Positions 1 to 5,802 of a DNA stretch of 7,353 nucleotides are shown here, one piece after another. Source of the DNA: CAVSWN01 sp046728115 (GTDB taxonomy: Bacteria; Acidobacteriota; Vicinamibacteria; Vicinamibacterales; CAVVIG01). Each line of letters opens with the position of its first letter. The stretch's first letter is position 1. The stretch lies in contig JBKPDW010000251.1 in NCBI GenBank assembly GCA_046728115.1, positions 1 through 7,353 on the forward strand, written 5' to 3'. A program made the translations under genes and the position numbers. The notes beneath the pieces were generated by a model that searched no databases, was not told where the DNA came from, and worked only from the letters and a program-made list of their open reading frames with translations.

Positions 1-1024
1 TGTCGAGCTCGGCTCTCGCTTGGATCAGTGTGGCCTCCGGACGAAGCCGACCAAATACTGACAACCAGGTGTCGCTGCGACTTGTGAGTTTGTGTTCTTG
101 GCCCGGCATCGCCGGCGCCTGCATCATCGTCGGTACCCAGACATCCGCCAGAGACAGCGGCTCTGTTTGCGGCACTTCAGAAGGCGCGACCCCGACGATC
201 GTAAATTCGCGGCTATTGAGGCGCAGGGGTTGACCGACGATCAGCGCGTTTCCGCCCAGCTTGGTTTGCCACAACCGGTGGCTTACGATCACGACGGGAC
301 CGGCGTCGGGCACAGCGTCTTCTTCAGGGAGGAAGCCCCGACCTAGGGCGGTGTGGACACCCAATGTCGAGAAGTAATTCCCCGAAACGACCGCACCCCA
401 GACGACGTCGGTCTGCGAGGCACCAGACTGCCCATCTCCCAACCTCATGCTGAAGGGGACCGGCCACGAGGACGCGGCCACCGACTCGAACGACTGAAGC
501 CTTGCGCGGAGATCCGCGTAGTTCGGATATGACATGCGTCCGTAGACGTTGGCTCCCGATCGACCCGAGAAGACGCGACAGAGGCGTTCCGGATCCGGCA
601 CAGAAAGTGGACGGAAAATCAAAGGATTCAAAAGGCTGAAGATTGCGGCGTTTGCGCCGATGCCGAGCGCGAGCGTCAGGACGGCTGTGACTGCGAAGGA
701 GGGCTGCTTGCGCAACACGCGCACCGCGTAGCGCAGGTCCTGCCAGAGATTTCCGATGAGAGAGCCATGGGGCGCTCCCGGTGTGATGGGCGGCGGGACG
801 TGGGCTTGACGGAGCATTCGCATGTGCTGCGCGAACACATCAGGCCCGCGCAGTTCCTCGAGCGCGAGACTACGTGCATCGACATCAGGTGCTCCGCCAT
901 CGCGGAGTTCCTCGTACCGCAGGTCAAGATGCTGCGATAGCTCCTCGATGATTTCTGACTCTCGGCTAGGACTGAGGCGCAGCGGCGCCAAACGTCGACG
1001 GAGATCTTCGGTCCAATCAGGCAT
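1..1024 (-). CDS. ADOP-type ABC transporter permease (MacB/FtsX-like), 5' part only, runs off the window
   Basis: Reading the minus strand from the ATG at 1024 gives 341 open codons to the window edge, so the C-terminal part is missing. Residues 1-60 are charged and helical (start MPDWTEDLRRRLAPL, then EIIEELSQHLDLRYEEL), matching the 'permease prefix domain' of acidobacterial duplicated orphan permeases. Around residues 93-150 comes LWQDLRYAVRVLRKQPSF, then a transmembrane helix ending ALGIGANAAIFSLLNPL and RPLSVPDPERL, the classic MacB periplasmic-core entry. A periplasmic domain follows, with NYFSTLGVHTALGRGF and VVIVSHRLW motifs. Family knowledge: MacB-like permeases couple an ATPase to export or envelope tasks. 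ADOPs usually carry two permease halves of about 800 residues in total and no ATPase of their own. The start overlaps the padR stop by 8 bases (ATGCCTGA), so translation is probably coupled and PadR probably controls it. Substrate unknown. Confidence 0.93.
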   Translation of the reverse strand, partial: MPDWTEDLRRRLAPLRLSPSRESEIIEELSQHLDLRYEELRDGGAPDVDARSLALEELRGPDVFAQHMRMLRQAHVPPPITPGAPHGSLIGNLWQDLRYAVRVLRKQPSFAVTAVLTLALGIGANAAIFSLLNPLIFRPLSVPDPERLCRVFSGRSGANVYGRMSYPNYADLRARLQSFESVAASSWPVPFSMRLGDGQSGASQTDVVWGAVVSGNYFSTLGVHTALGRGFLPEEDAVPDAGPVVIVSHRLWQTKLGGNALIVGQPLRLNSREFTIVGVAPSEVPQTEPLSLADVWVPTMMQAPAMPGQEHKLTSRSDTWLSVFGRLRPEATLIQARAELD

Positions 1025-1391
1025 GGTCGACACCCGTGATGAGGCCCATGGCGTGAACGAACGTCTTCCAGGTATCGCGTTGGCGCCTAAGAACGCGGCG
1101 GCCCTCCGAGGTCAGACTGTAGAAGCGGCGCCGTCGCTGTACCGGCTTCTCGACCCACCGGCCGTGCAGCCACCCACGTTCTTCCAGCCGATACAGGAGC
1201 GGGTAGAGTGACGCGACGTGGAACTTGAGCTGCCCGGCCGACTGGGTCTCGATCAGCTTGCTGATCTCATATCCGTGACGGGCGCGCGGTTCGACGATCG
1301 AGAGGATGATCAGCTCCGCCGAGCCCTTCTTCAGTTCGCGGTCCAGCATCCGCCGGTTAATAGCTGTCATAACCACATATGTTATAGCCAT
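1017..1391 (-). CDS. PadR-family transcriptional regulator
   Basis: The protein has a PadR winged-helix signature: a helix with LKKGSAELIILSIVEPRARH, then GYEISKLIE, the recognition-helix region FHVASLYPLLYRLEERGWL, and the wing RRRRFYSLTSEGRRVL. It ends in a short C-terminal helix (about 124 residues, typical of the short PadR group). PadR proteins are dimeric repressors, often next to transporter genes they control. Here the gene lies directly upstream of, and overlaps, the ADOP permease, the usual arrangement in Acidobacteriota. The start is uncertain: ATGs lie at 1391, 1370 and 1349, none with a clear Shine-Dalgarno sequence. The 1370 or 1349 start would fit family N-termini better. A start at 1370 would lie just after a TATAAC box, so a leaderless message is possible. 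Dyad sequences over the start region suggest autoregulation (inference). Confidence 0.92.
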   Translation of the reverse strand: MAITYVVMTAINRRMLDRELKKGSAELIILSIVEPRARHGYEISKLIETQSAGQLKFHVASLYPLLYRLEERGWLHGRWVEKPVQRRRRFYSLTSEGRRVLRRQRDTWKTFVHAMGLITGVDHA

Positions 1392-1402
1392 TCGCTAGCG
1401 AA
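1369..1402. promoter_or_regulatory. Dyad sequences over the padR start: possible PadR operator and promoter
   Basis: Positions 1369-1373 (ATAAC) and 1381-1385 (GTTAT) form an inverted repeat around an ACATATGT palindrome (1375-1382). A perfect 12-base palindrome, TTCGCTAGCGAA, lies at 1391-1402. On the minus strand TATAAC (1386-1381) resembles a -10 box; I see no good -35. AT-rich dyads with ATGT/ACAT half-sites are typical of PadR operators, so self-repression of the padR-permease pair is a reasonable inference. No direct proof is visible. Confidence 0.4.
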
Positions 1403-1495
1403 GCGGGCGATGGACACCGACCCACACTAAAGCGCGTTAACGTATACGCGATCAGCGATTTAACCTTCCAAGACGATCACTCCGTGTGCGTCCGT

Positions 1496-1519
1496 AAACC
1501 TCGACGTTCCTCGAGGTTT
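1496..1519. repeat. Perfect 9-base inverted repeat with 6-base loop
   Basis: AAACCTCGA (1496-1504) is the exact reverse complement of TCGAGGTTT (1511-1519), separated by CGTTCC. A further CGAGG follows at 1520-1524. It lies in the divergent region, not at the end of a gene, so an operator is as likely as a terminator. The T run is only three bases, which argues against a strong terminator. Confidence 0.5.
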
Positions 1520-1525
1520 CGAGGG

Positions 1526-1548
1526 TCACATATCACATTCCTATCACA
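1526..1548. repeat. Three tandem TCACA half-sites, including a TATCACA direct repeat one helix turn apart
   Basis: TCACA occurs at 1526-1530, 1533-1537 and 1544-1548. The last two are embedded in the 7-base repeat TATCACA (1531-1537 and 1542-1548), offset by 11 bases. Same-face spacing is typical of cooperative protein binding. TCACA is also the Crp half-site, but here all copies point the same way, so this is not a classic Crp palindrome. The function as a binding site is inferred. Confidence 0.35.
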
Positions 1549-1942
1549 ATGCGCACTGCTTACTTAGCGACTGTGCGCTCGTTCACGTCGCAGGCTGCGG
1601 ATCTTGCCCTGAAACAAGGCACGCCCAACCCTCTTCGCCCATGACTCCGGGAAAGACCCCACCGACCGAGGTGCGTCGCTGATGGAGGCAGCGTGCCGCC
1701 GTGCTTGCGATACGTGCACTCGAGGAGTAATGGTGATGGTTAGGTTTGCGAGCTGTCGATTTGGCGTAATCGCCGCGCCGCCGCGCGCACAGATTCTGTT
1801 TGGCCTGTCGCAGCAATCAACGGCGGAACGGCCGAGCCATCTCATTCCCTCGCCAGCGGAAGGTGGAGACGAGGCTTTAACGCACGCATCCCGCGGCCAC
1901 GGGCTGCGAGATCACGAACAACGTGAGGCGCTGCCAGGGCGC

Positions 1943-1950
1943 GGGGAGGT
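1943..1950 (+). promoter_or_regulatory. Ribosome-binding site that fixes the Acg-type gene start
   Basis: GGGGAGGT ends four bases before the ATG at 1955, by far the best Shine-Dalgarno match in the upstream region. It selects this start over the in-frame upstream ATG at 1682, whose extra 91 codons look non-coding. Confidence 0.75.
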
Positions 1951-1954
1951 TTTC

Positions 1955-3142
1955 ATGCGACGCCAACAGACAGTTATCGCAGGCGGTGCAGCCGTTGCGC
2001 TTGCGGCACTGGGATATCGCGCGTGGAGTCGAGGCGTATTCGCCGGTGCGACTGGTTCGGCGTACACACCGTGGGACGACTGGGGCGGTAACGATCTGGA
2101 CGGAACCCGGAGGCCGCTTCGCGCGGCCACGCTTGCCGCCAGCCCGCACAATACGCAGCCGTGGCTCTTCGACGTGACTGGTGACGCCGTTGATGTCTAT
2201 GCGGATCGCGCACGCCACCTGGGCTCCTTTGACCCGTTTCGTCGAGAAATGCACCTCGGATTGGGCTGCGCGATTGAGAACCTCGTGCGCGCGACGCGGG
2301 TCTTCGGCTTCGCTGCCGACGTGCAGCCGGCGAACGGACGGCTCGAGCTTGCGCCGGGCCGGCAGCCGGTCCTTGCCGCACACATTGCGGTCACAGCGGT
2401 TCAGCCGCTGCACGATCCGTTGTTTGAGGCGATCCCCAAGCGACACACAAACCGTGGCCCGTATCGCGAGGACCCGATTGCGCCAGAGCGATTGCAGGAG
2501 CTGACCGATCTCGTGTCGACGCCGTCAGTTCGCCTCGCGCTTCTGGTCGACAGGGGCGCGCGTCAGGAGTTCGGCGCGCTGATCGTCGCGGCGACCGAGC
2601 AGATCGTTGCCGATCGTGAGATGTCGATGGACAGCTTCAGATGGATTCGCGTCGGCAAACGCGAAGTGTGGGCCCATCGCGACGGAATCACAATCGATGC
2701 GTCAGGGACCAGCCGCCTCAAGACCATGGCGGCAAAGATGCTGCCCGACCTCGATGCGATGGCGATCGATCGGATCTGGCTCGACACGACGCGAGACGTC
2801 CACGCGCCGACGGCGTCGGTACTCGGCATGATCCTAGTACCTGACCGGTTGGATATGGCTCAGTCGATTGAAGCGGGAAGGGCCTGGCAGCGGCTGCATC
2901 TGGCGGCGACGGCGCGGGGCATCGCCGCCCAGCCTCTCAACCAGCCCGTCGAAATGATTGACCGTCATCACATGCTCGGCAAACAGGACGAGTTTGGCTC
3001 CGCGCTTGCCAAGCTGGCGCATGCAGACGGCTGGGAACCGACCTTTGTCTTCAGGCTCGGCTACGCGGAGCGCGAAGCGCCGCGCTCGCCGAGACGACCG
3101 CTGGCCAGCGTCGTGAAGGGCGTGTTATCACCCGCGGATTGA
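1955..3142 (+). CDS. Acg-family FMN-binding nitroreductase-like oxidoreductase, exported or membrane-anchored
   Basis: The 395-residue product begins MRRQQTVIAGGAAVALAALG, a twin-Arg and hydrophobic segment typical of Acg-family members that are exported or anchored. The body follows the Acg pattern: SPHNTQPW at residues 63-70, SFDPFRREMHLGLGCAIENL at 91-110, DPLFEAIPKRHTNRGPY at 154-170, and near the C-terminus RGIAAQPLNQP and a final FVFRLGY...SPRRPL. Acg proteins are double-length nitroreductase-fold flavoproteins related to Mycobacterium tuberculosis Rv2032. They bind FMN, but several have lost ordinary nitroreductase activity, and FMN storage or a redox stress role has been proposed. Length is near the upper side of normal (about 330-400). 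The start is chosen on a strong ribosome-binding site. It is a stand-alone gene with no clear operon partner. I am confident of the family; substrate and compartment are inferred. Confidence 0.9.
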   Translation: MRRQQTVIAGGAAVALAALGYRAWSRGVFAGATGSAYTPWDDWGGNDLDGTRRPLRAATLAASPHNTQPWLFDVTGDAVDVYADRARHLGSFDPFRREMHLGLGCAIENLVRATRVFGFAADVQPANGRLELAPGRQPVLAAHIAVTAVQPLHDPLFEAIPKRHTNRGPYREDPIAPERLQELTDLVSTPSVRLALLVDRGARQEFGALIVAATEQIVADREMSMDSFRWIRVGKREVWAHRDGITIDASGTSRLKTMAAKMLPDLDAMAIDRIWLDTTRDVHAPTASVLGMILVPDRLDMAQSIEAGRAWQRLHLAATARGIAAQPLNQPVEMIDRHHMLGKQDEFGSALAKLAHADGWEPTFVFRLGYAEREAPRSPRRPLASVVKGVLSPAD

Positions 3143-3155
3143 CATCAGCGGCACA

Positions 3156-3248
3156 GCCCAATCACTCCCACGTGGCGAAGAAAGGTACGAGTGCCCTCCA
3201 CGTCAGAGACCGACGGCCTCACACCGAGCTTCGCACGCGTGATTGGGC
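3156..3248 (+). other. Long-range foldable element: possible structured RNA or extended terminator after the Acg-type gene
   Basis: GCCCAATCAC (3156-3165) pairs perfectly with GTGATTGGGC (3239-3248). Inside it, 3172-3180 pairs with 3229-3236 (eight pairs with one bulged G). Within the remaining 48 bases two short hairpins are possible: GGTA/TGCC around a CGAG loop (3184-3195), and CGTC (3201-3204) with GACG (3212-3215). Together this is a branched, cloverleaf-like fold starting 14 bases after the stop codon. The closing arm ends GGGCCC then TTT, so a terminator role is possible, though it is large for one. I do not recognise any known RNA family. Strand is assumed from the upstream gene. Confidence 0.35.
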
Positions 3249-3309
3249 CCTTTCTCGTCATCGTTCCGCACGTCGTCACGCACAGCCTACATGAACGTGC
3301 GCGGCGCCG

Positions 3310-3326
3310 CGTTCCGCGAAGGAACG
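3310..3326. repeat. Short perfect stem-loop
   Basis: CGTTCC (3310-3315) and GGAACG (3321-3326) form a 6-base stem around a GCGAA loop. There is no T run after it on either strand. It sits in the non-coding gap between the Acg-type gene and the DUF1254 remnant, so it could be part of a transcript end. Low certainty. Confidence 0.3.
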
Positions 3327-3396
3327 TCGCGATCGAAGGACGTGGCGCCCGTAAGTGTTAGCAAGAGATTGGAGAACCTATCACAATGGCAAGATT

Positions 3397-3807
3397 CTAA
3401 ACGGCTGGTCGACTGAAGACGGGCCCGGCCGCTTCGGCGCCATCGCTGGCCCGTGCGCCGACGGCCTCGTAGAACCAGGACGCGCGCTCGTCGAGCAGGT
3501 TCCAGAAGTCTGTTGGATTATCGGCGTCGAGCTGCAGCGCGAAGTCCCAGTGCGCATCGGCTCGATACTTGCCGTCCGCAAACCGCCGGTCCGCGGAGTT
3601 GGCCTTGGCCATGGCTTCGCCGACCGTGGCCGCCTCGGTGAGGATCTTCGTCTGCCGTGCGTCCGGCGTGAACGGCTTGCCCTTTTCCAGGCCGAGCGGC
3701 CGTAACATCGCATGAAAGAACGACCAGCGCTCCGACGCCGCGCGCGTCACCGGTGGAATGGGATTGGCTCCTGCGTCACGCGACCTTCTTCGGACGACTG
3801 TCGACGC
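3397..3807 (-). pseudogene. DUF1254-domain protein remnant (internal fragment)
   Basis: On the minus strand the frame from an upstream TAG (3808-3810) to the stop at 3397 contains about 100 residues that read as part of a DUF1254/DUF1214 protein. Key parts are SERWSFFHAMLRPLGLEKGK, then PFTPDARQTKILTEAATVGE and AMAKAN, and later LLDERASWFYEAV. In family members this lies at the end of the DUF1254 domain, before the DUF1214 domain, in proteins of about 400-500 residues. The N-terminal bulk and the whole C-terminal DUF1214 domain are missing: homology stops after FYEAV, and the frame ends about 20 residues later in unrelated sequence. The first possible start is the GTG at 3750, with no convincing ribosome-binding site. 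I read it as a decayed gene fragment. DUF1254 proteins are usually exported; their function is unknown. Confidence 0.75.
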
Positions 3808-3809
3808 CT

Positions 3810-3828
3810 ATCCCGAAGATCGCGGGAT
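3810..3828. terminator. Stem-loop downstream of the repeat-protein gene, possible weak terminator
   Basis: ATCCCG (3810-3815) and CGGGAT (3823-3828) form a 6-base stem with a 7-base loop, 90 bases beyond the TAA of the minus-strand repeat-protein gene. No T tract follows, so intrinsic termination is doubtful. It may mark the transcript end or be a break-point relic beside the DUF1254 remnant. Confidence 0.25.
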
Positions 3829-3917
3829 CGGATCAGACAGGACTCGTTCGCTGAGATAGGCTGGGCCGGGACGCGAACCGGTTCCAGGCGCCGCCGCGAT
3901 CCATGGGCAGGCCGACG

Positions 3918-4829
3918 TTATCGCGGCTGATCTGCTTCGCGAGTCTCGAGGAAGGCCGCAAGCTCGCGATTGTCAGGGAAGTCGTGGGCAAGGCTTCGCG
4001 CGACATCGGTCGCGCGCTCCATATTACGCTCGCGGACCTCCATGTCCCACAAGGCAAATTCGGCTTCCGCGTGCGCGAAGAAGTCCGATTCCATCTGGGC
4101 GGCCTCACGCACGGCGGTCAGCGCGTGCTTCCGGTTGCCGCCGCCCAGCACCCAACGGGTGCCCCAGGGCATTTTGGTGTCGACGATGTAGTCGATCCAG
4201 GCGCGTGCAACGCGCGCGCGCACGTGCCGCGGATTGTGTGTGAGCACCGCGTCGAGGGACCGTCTCGCTTCCCAGTACTCGTCCCAACCGGTCTTCCGCC
4301 GCAGGGGTCCGAGCTGGAGCCAGAGGTAGTTCAGATCCAGCTTACCGAGGAAGAACAACGCCGCTTCGTCGCCCGGAGAAGACCGGAGCGTCGTTCGGGC
4401 CGCGTTCTGCCCGCGGTGGATGTCCGCGAGGAATTCGGCGATCAGGTCCGGGCACGCCGCGCAGCGTGTGAGTGCATCTTCCTTGTCGGGGCGCGCTTGG
4501 AGCAATGCTTTGAGTTGAAAGAGCAACGCGGAGCTGCGCAGCTCGTCATTTGCCAGATCTTCGGTGTCCAATACCCGGAGGGCGAGTGCCAACCCGGCAG
4601 CCGCCTCATAACGAGCATTGTAAAAGAGGCTCTGTGCATCGGTCAGTGCCGGCTGATCAAGCGCTGCGCGTTCAGGGCTCGACTGAAAGGACCCGCCTGC
4701 CTTCGGACTGGTGATCGTCCCGATATACATCGCGACCACGACGCAAATGACCCGCGCCGGGATCCGTTGGGATCGTTCGGATCCACATGCGCTCTTCGAG
4801 TGTCGTGCGGCGTTGTGGGAATCCGACAT
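3918..4829 (-). CDS. Exported TPR-like helical-repeat protein, hypothetical
   Basis: This is an intact 303-residue frame. A hydrophobic stretch at residues 24-40 (IPARVICVVVAMYIGTI) after a basic Arg-rich leader suggests a signal peptide or anchor. The remainder is regular amphipathic helices of TPR type: ALFFLGKLDLNYLWLQLGPL (158-177), YWEARRSLDAVLTHNPRHVR (185-204), ALTAVREAAQMESDFFAHAE (236-255) and MERATDVARSLAHDFPDNRE (270-289). The ends of repeats carry the typical 'NPR' or 'FPDN' turns. A CxxC (CAAC, 123-126) is present. I recognise this style from conserved acidobacterial hypothetical proteins, but no function is known; TPR domains normally mediate protein contacts. The ATG at 4829 follows GAGAGAG at good spacing. 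Internal ATGs exist (residue 34), but would remove the export signal. The gene diverges from the coiled-coil gene at 5124. Confidence 0.8.
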   Translation of the reverse strand: MSDSHNAARHSKSACGSERSQRIPARVICVVVAMYIGTITSPKAGGSFQSSPERAALDQPALTDAQSLFYNARYEAAAGLALALRVLDTEDLANDELRSSALLFQLKALLQARPDKEDALTRCAACPDLIAEFLADIHRGQNAARTTLRSSPGDEAALFFLGKLDLNYLWLQLGPLRRKTGWDEYWEARRSLDAVLTHNPRHVRARVARAWIDYIVDTKMPWGTRWVLGGGNRKHALTAVREAAQMESDFFAHAEAEFALWDMEVRERNMERATDVARSLAHDFPDNRELAAFLETREADQPR

Positions 4830-5123
4830 GCGCTCTCTCGACGGCGGTTAACTGCCCGTAGGATGCCCCTCCCAACAGCATCAATACGTCGGAATCGAAC
4901 GAGACGCTGTGCAATCCAGGACACGTACGGCTCGGTCCGTCCTAGGCGAGAGGGCGCTTTCGCTCGCAACGGACCCATCCAAACTCTGATCGCAGACATC
5001 TGAGTGGGCTGTGCGAAACGGTACACCTCCGACGCGTGCTCGACCGTTAAGCTGACCGAGGTTTCCGAGAGCGTCCATTCTCCATTTCGGCGCGCCCAAA
5101 GAGCACTTACGAACGAGAACACC
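4830..5123. other. Divergent intergenic region with a hairpin
   Basis: This gap lies between the minus-strand repeat-protein gene and the plus-strand coiled-coil gene and should hold both promoters. Frames that cross it (for example minus 4643-5125 and plus 3903-5003) give low-complexity, Arg-rich translations without motifs. I could not pick out a reliable -35/-10 pair on either strand. Its one clear element is the hairpin at 4934-4975. Confidence 0.5.
4934..4975. repeat. Two-part hairpin in the divergent region
   Basis: GGTCCGT (4934-4940) pairs with ACGGACC (4969-4975), and directly inside it GCGAG (4946-4950) pairs with CTCGC (4963-4967). The two stems are separated by an asymmetric internal loop (CCTAG opposite a single A), with a 12-base apical loop. 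No T run follows on either strand, so it is not an ordinary terminator. It could be a 5' leader structure of the coiled-coil gene, a small RNA or a protein-binding dyad. Confidence 0.35.
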
Positions 5124-5342
5124 ATGACGAAATCGGCAGCGATGCTCGAACAGATCGTGTCCCGCCTTCACGAACAAGCCTTGGAGATGGCGAGCCTCCG
5201 CGCTGCACTCGACATCCAGTTCAAGCGCATCGCCGAGATGCAGGCAGAGCTGGATCGGCTGCCATCTGCTCGCAGACGGCGCCAGACGCTCAATGCCCTG
5301 TTGGCACAACCACCGTCGCATAACGGCGACAGGCACACTTAG
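5124..5342 (+). CDS. Small coiled-coil protein, hypothetical
   Basis: The ATG at 5124 opens a 72-residue frame: MTKSAAMLEQIVSRLHEQAL continuing with heptad-like spacing of Leu, Ile and Met through LRAALDIQFKRIAEMQAELD. It then has a basic SARRRRQ stretch and a polar tail. The central 45 residues are predicted by eye to form one long amphipathic helix, so a dimeric coiled coil is likely. Upstream in-frame codons back to 5004 look non-coding, so the shorter start is preferred; the ribosome-binding site (GAGAA) is weak. No known family or function is recognised. It lies 141 bases before the Crp remnant on the same strand, so it may once have been co-transcribed with that regulator. Whether it is expressed is unproven. 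Confidence 0.6.
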   Translation: MTKSAAMLEQIVSRLHEQALEMASLRAALDIQFKRIAEMQAELDRLPSARRRRQTLNALLAQPPSHNGDRHT

Positions 5343-5483
5343 CGGCCGGTTCCGCATGGGACCTTGCTTCGTGTTCTGCTTCCGTGTACCGGATCACCGG
5401 CGCCGCCGCGTCCCGACATGGAGGCTGTGTCGTGCGCAGTTCCTCACGATGCGTGTGCGTGGAGTAATCCGGCATTCCCGCGG

Positions 5484-5633
5484 ATCTCTCAGGAGACGCT
5501 CGCGGAAATGATCGGCACGACGCGCTCGCGCGTGAACTTCTTCATGAACAAGTTCAAGAAGCTCGGGTTCATCGAGTACAACGGCGGCCTCAAGGTGAAT
5601 CACTCCCTCCTGACGGTCATCCTGCACGATTAA
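5484..5633 (+). pseudogene. Crp/Fnr-family regulator, DNA-binding end only (truncated remnant)
   Basis: From 5484 the frame reads ISQETLAEMIGTTRSRVNFF, then MNKFKKLGFIEYNGGLKVNH and SLLTVILHD before the stop. This is the characteristic C-terminal winged helix-turn-helix of a large Crp/Fnr subgroup ('ISQE.LAEM.GTTRSRVS.FMN.FR.LGFI.YNG'). Such regulators are about 220-230 residues and begin with a cyclic-nucleotide-binding beta-barrel and dimerisation helix. None of that is present in any frame upstream. The open frame does extend back to an ATG at 5418 or 5364, but those residues (Pro, Ala and Cys rich) do not resemble Crp. The homology border at about 5480 is sharp, suggesting a deletion or rearrangement rather than frameshift decay. 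A short expressed DNA-binding peptide cannot be excluded. Confidence 0.82.
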
Positions 5634-5679
5634 CGTCGACAGACCGCGTCGAGCACGGCGAGACCTCGACATTCTGCAG

Positions 5680-5697
5680 CTGTGCTCAAACGCACAG
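5680..5697. terminator. Small hairpin after the Crp remnant
   Basis: CTGTGC (5680-5685) and GCACAG (5692-5697) form a perfect 6-base stem around a TCAAAC loop, 47 bases after the remnant's stop. No T run follows. It may be a leftover terminator stem or an operator dyad in front of the Lmo0937/BON pair, whose promoter must lie between here and 5790. Confidence 0.28.
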
Positions 5698-5802
5698 ACA
5701 CACGTCAGCAATTGCGGCAGACTGGAGTGCGTAGGATGCGCGGATTGCCTCCGCTCGCGTGGTGGGTGTGAGGCGGCTCGCACTTGCAAGGGAGAGATCA
5801 CC

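Larger units (their letters stand above)
1392..1954. other. Long non-coding region between padR and the Acg-type gene
   Basis: This 563-base stretch separates two divergent genes and should carry both promoters. Several open frames cross it on both strands (for example minus 1564-1845 and the upstream extension of the plus frame from 1682). Their translations are rich in Arg, Ala and Cys without recognisable motifs, and none has a good ribosome-binding site. What it does hold is a set of palindromes and short repeats near 1496-1548 and the ribosome-binding site of the downstream gene at 1943-1950. I could not identify a convincing -35/-10 pair for the plus strand. Confidence 0.6.

Noticed and set aside
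1526..1548. Classic Crp-binding palindrome (TGTGA-N6-TCACA)
   Set aside because: Only same-direction TCACA units are present; no TGTGA partner at the right distance was found.
1564..1845. Minus-strand open frames in the padR/Acg intergenic region
   Set aside because: No ribosome-binding site, no recognisable motif, and biased composition expected from random GC-rich sequence.
1682..1954. Upstream 91-codon extension of the Acg-type protein
   Set aside because: Family members begin near the hydrophobic segment encoded from 1955, and a strong ribosome-binding site lies at 1943-1950. The extension is Arg/Cys-rich and unlike any leader.
1877..2446. Minus-strand 189-codon frame inside the Acg-type gene
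   Set aside because: Lies opposite a well-supported coding region with conserved Acg motifs; its own translation shows none.
3355..3705. Plus-strand 116-codon frame over the DUF1254 remnant
   Set aside because: The minus strand carries recognisable DUF1254 sequence, and the plus frame has no motif or ribosome-binding site.
3903..5003. Long plus-strand open frame (366 codons) antisense to the minus-strand repeat-protein gene
   Set aside because: Its translation has no domain or repeat logic and extends through the divergent intergenic region. The opposite strand has a signal-like segment, regular amphipathic helices and a plausible ribosome-binding site. High GC makes such shadow frames common.
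4643..5125. Minus-strand frame spanning the divergent region
   Set aside because: It overlaps the start of the repeat-protein gene in another frame and has no domain features; treated as a shadow.
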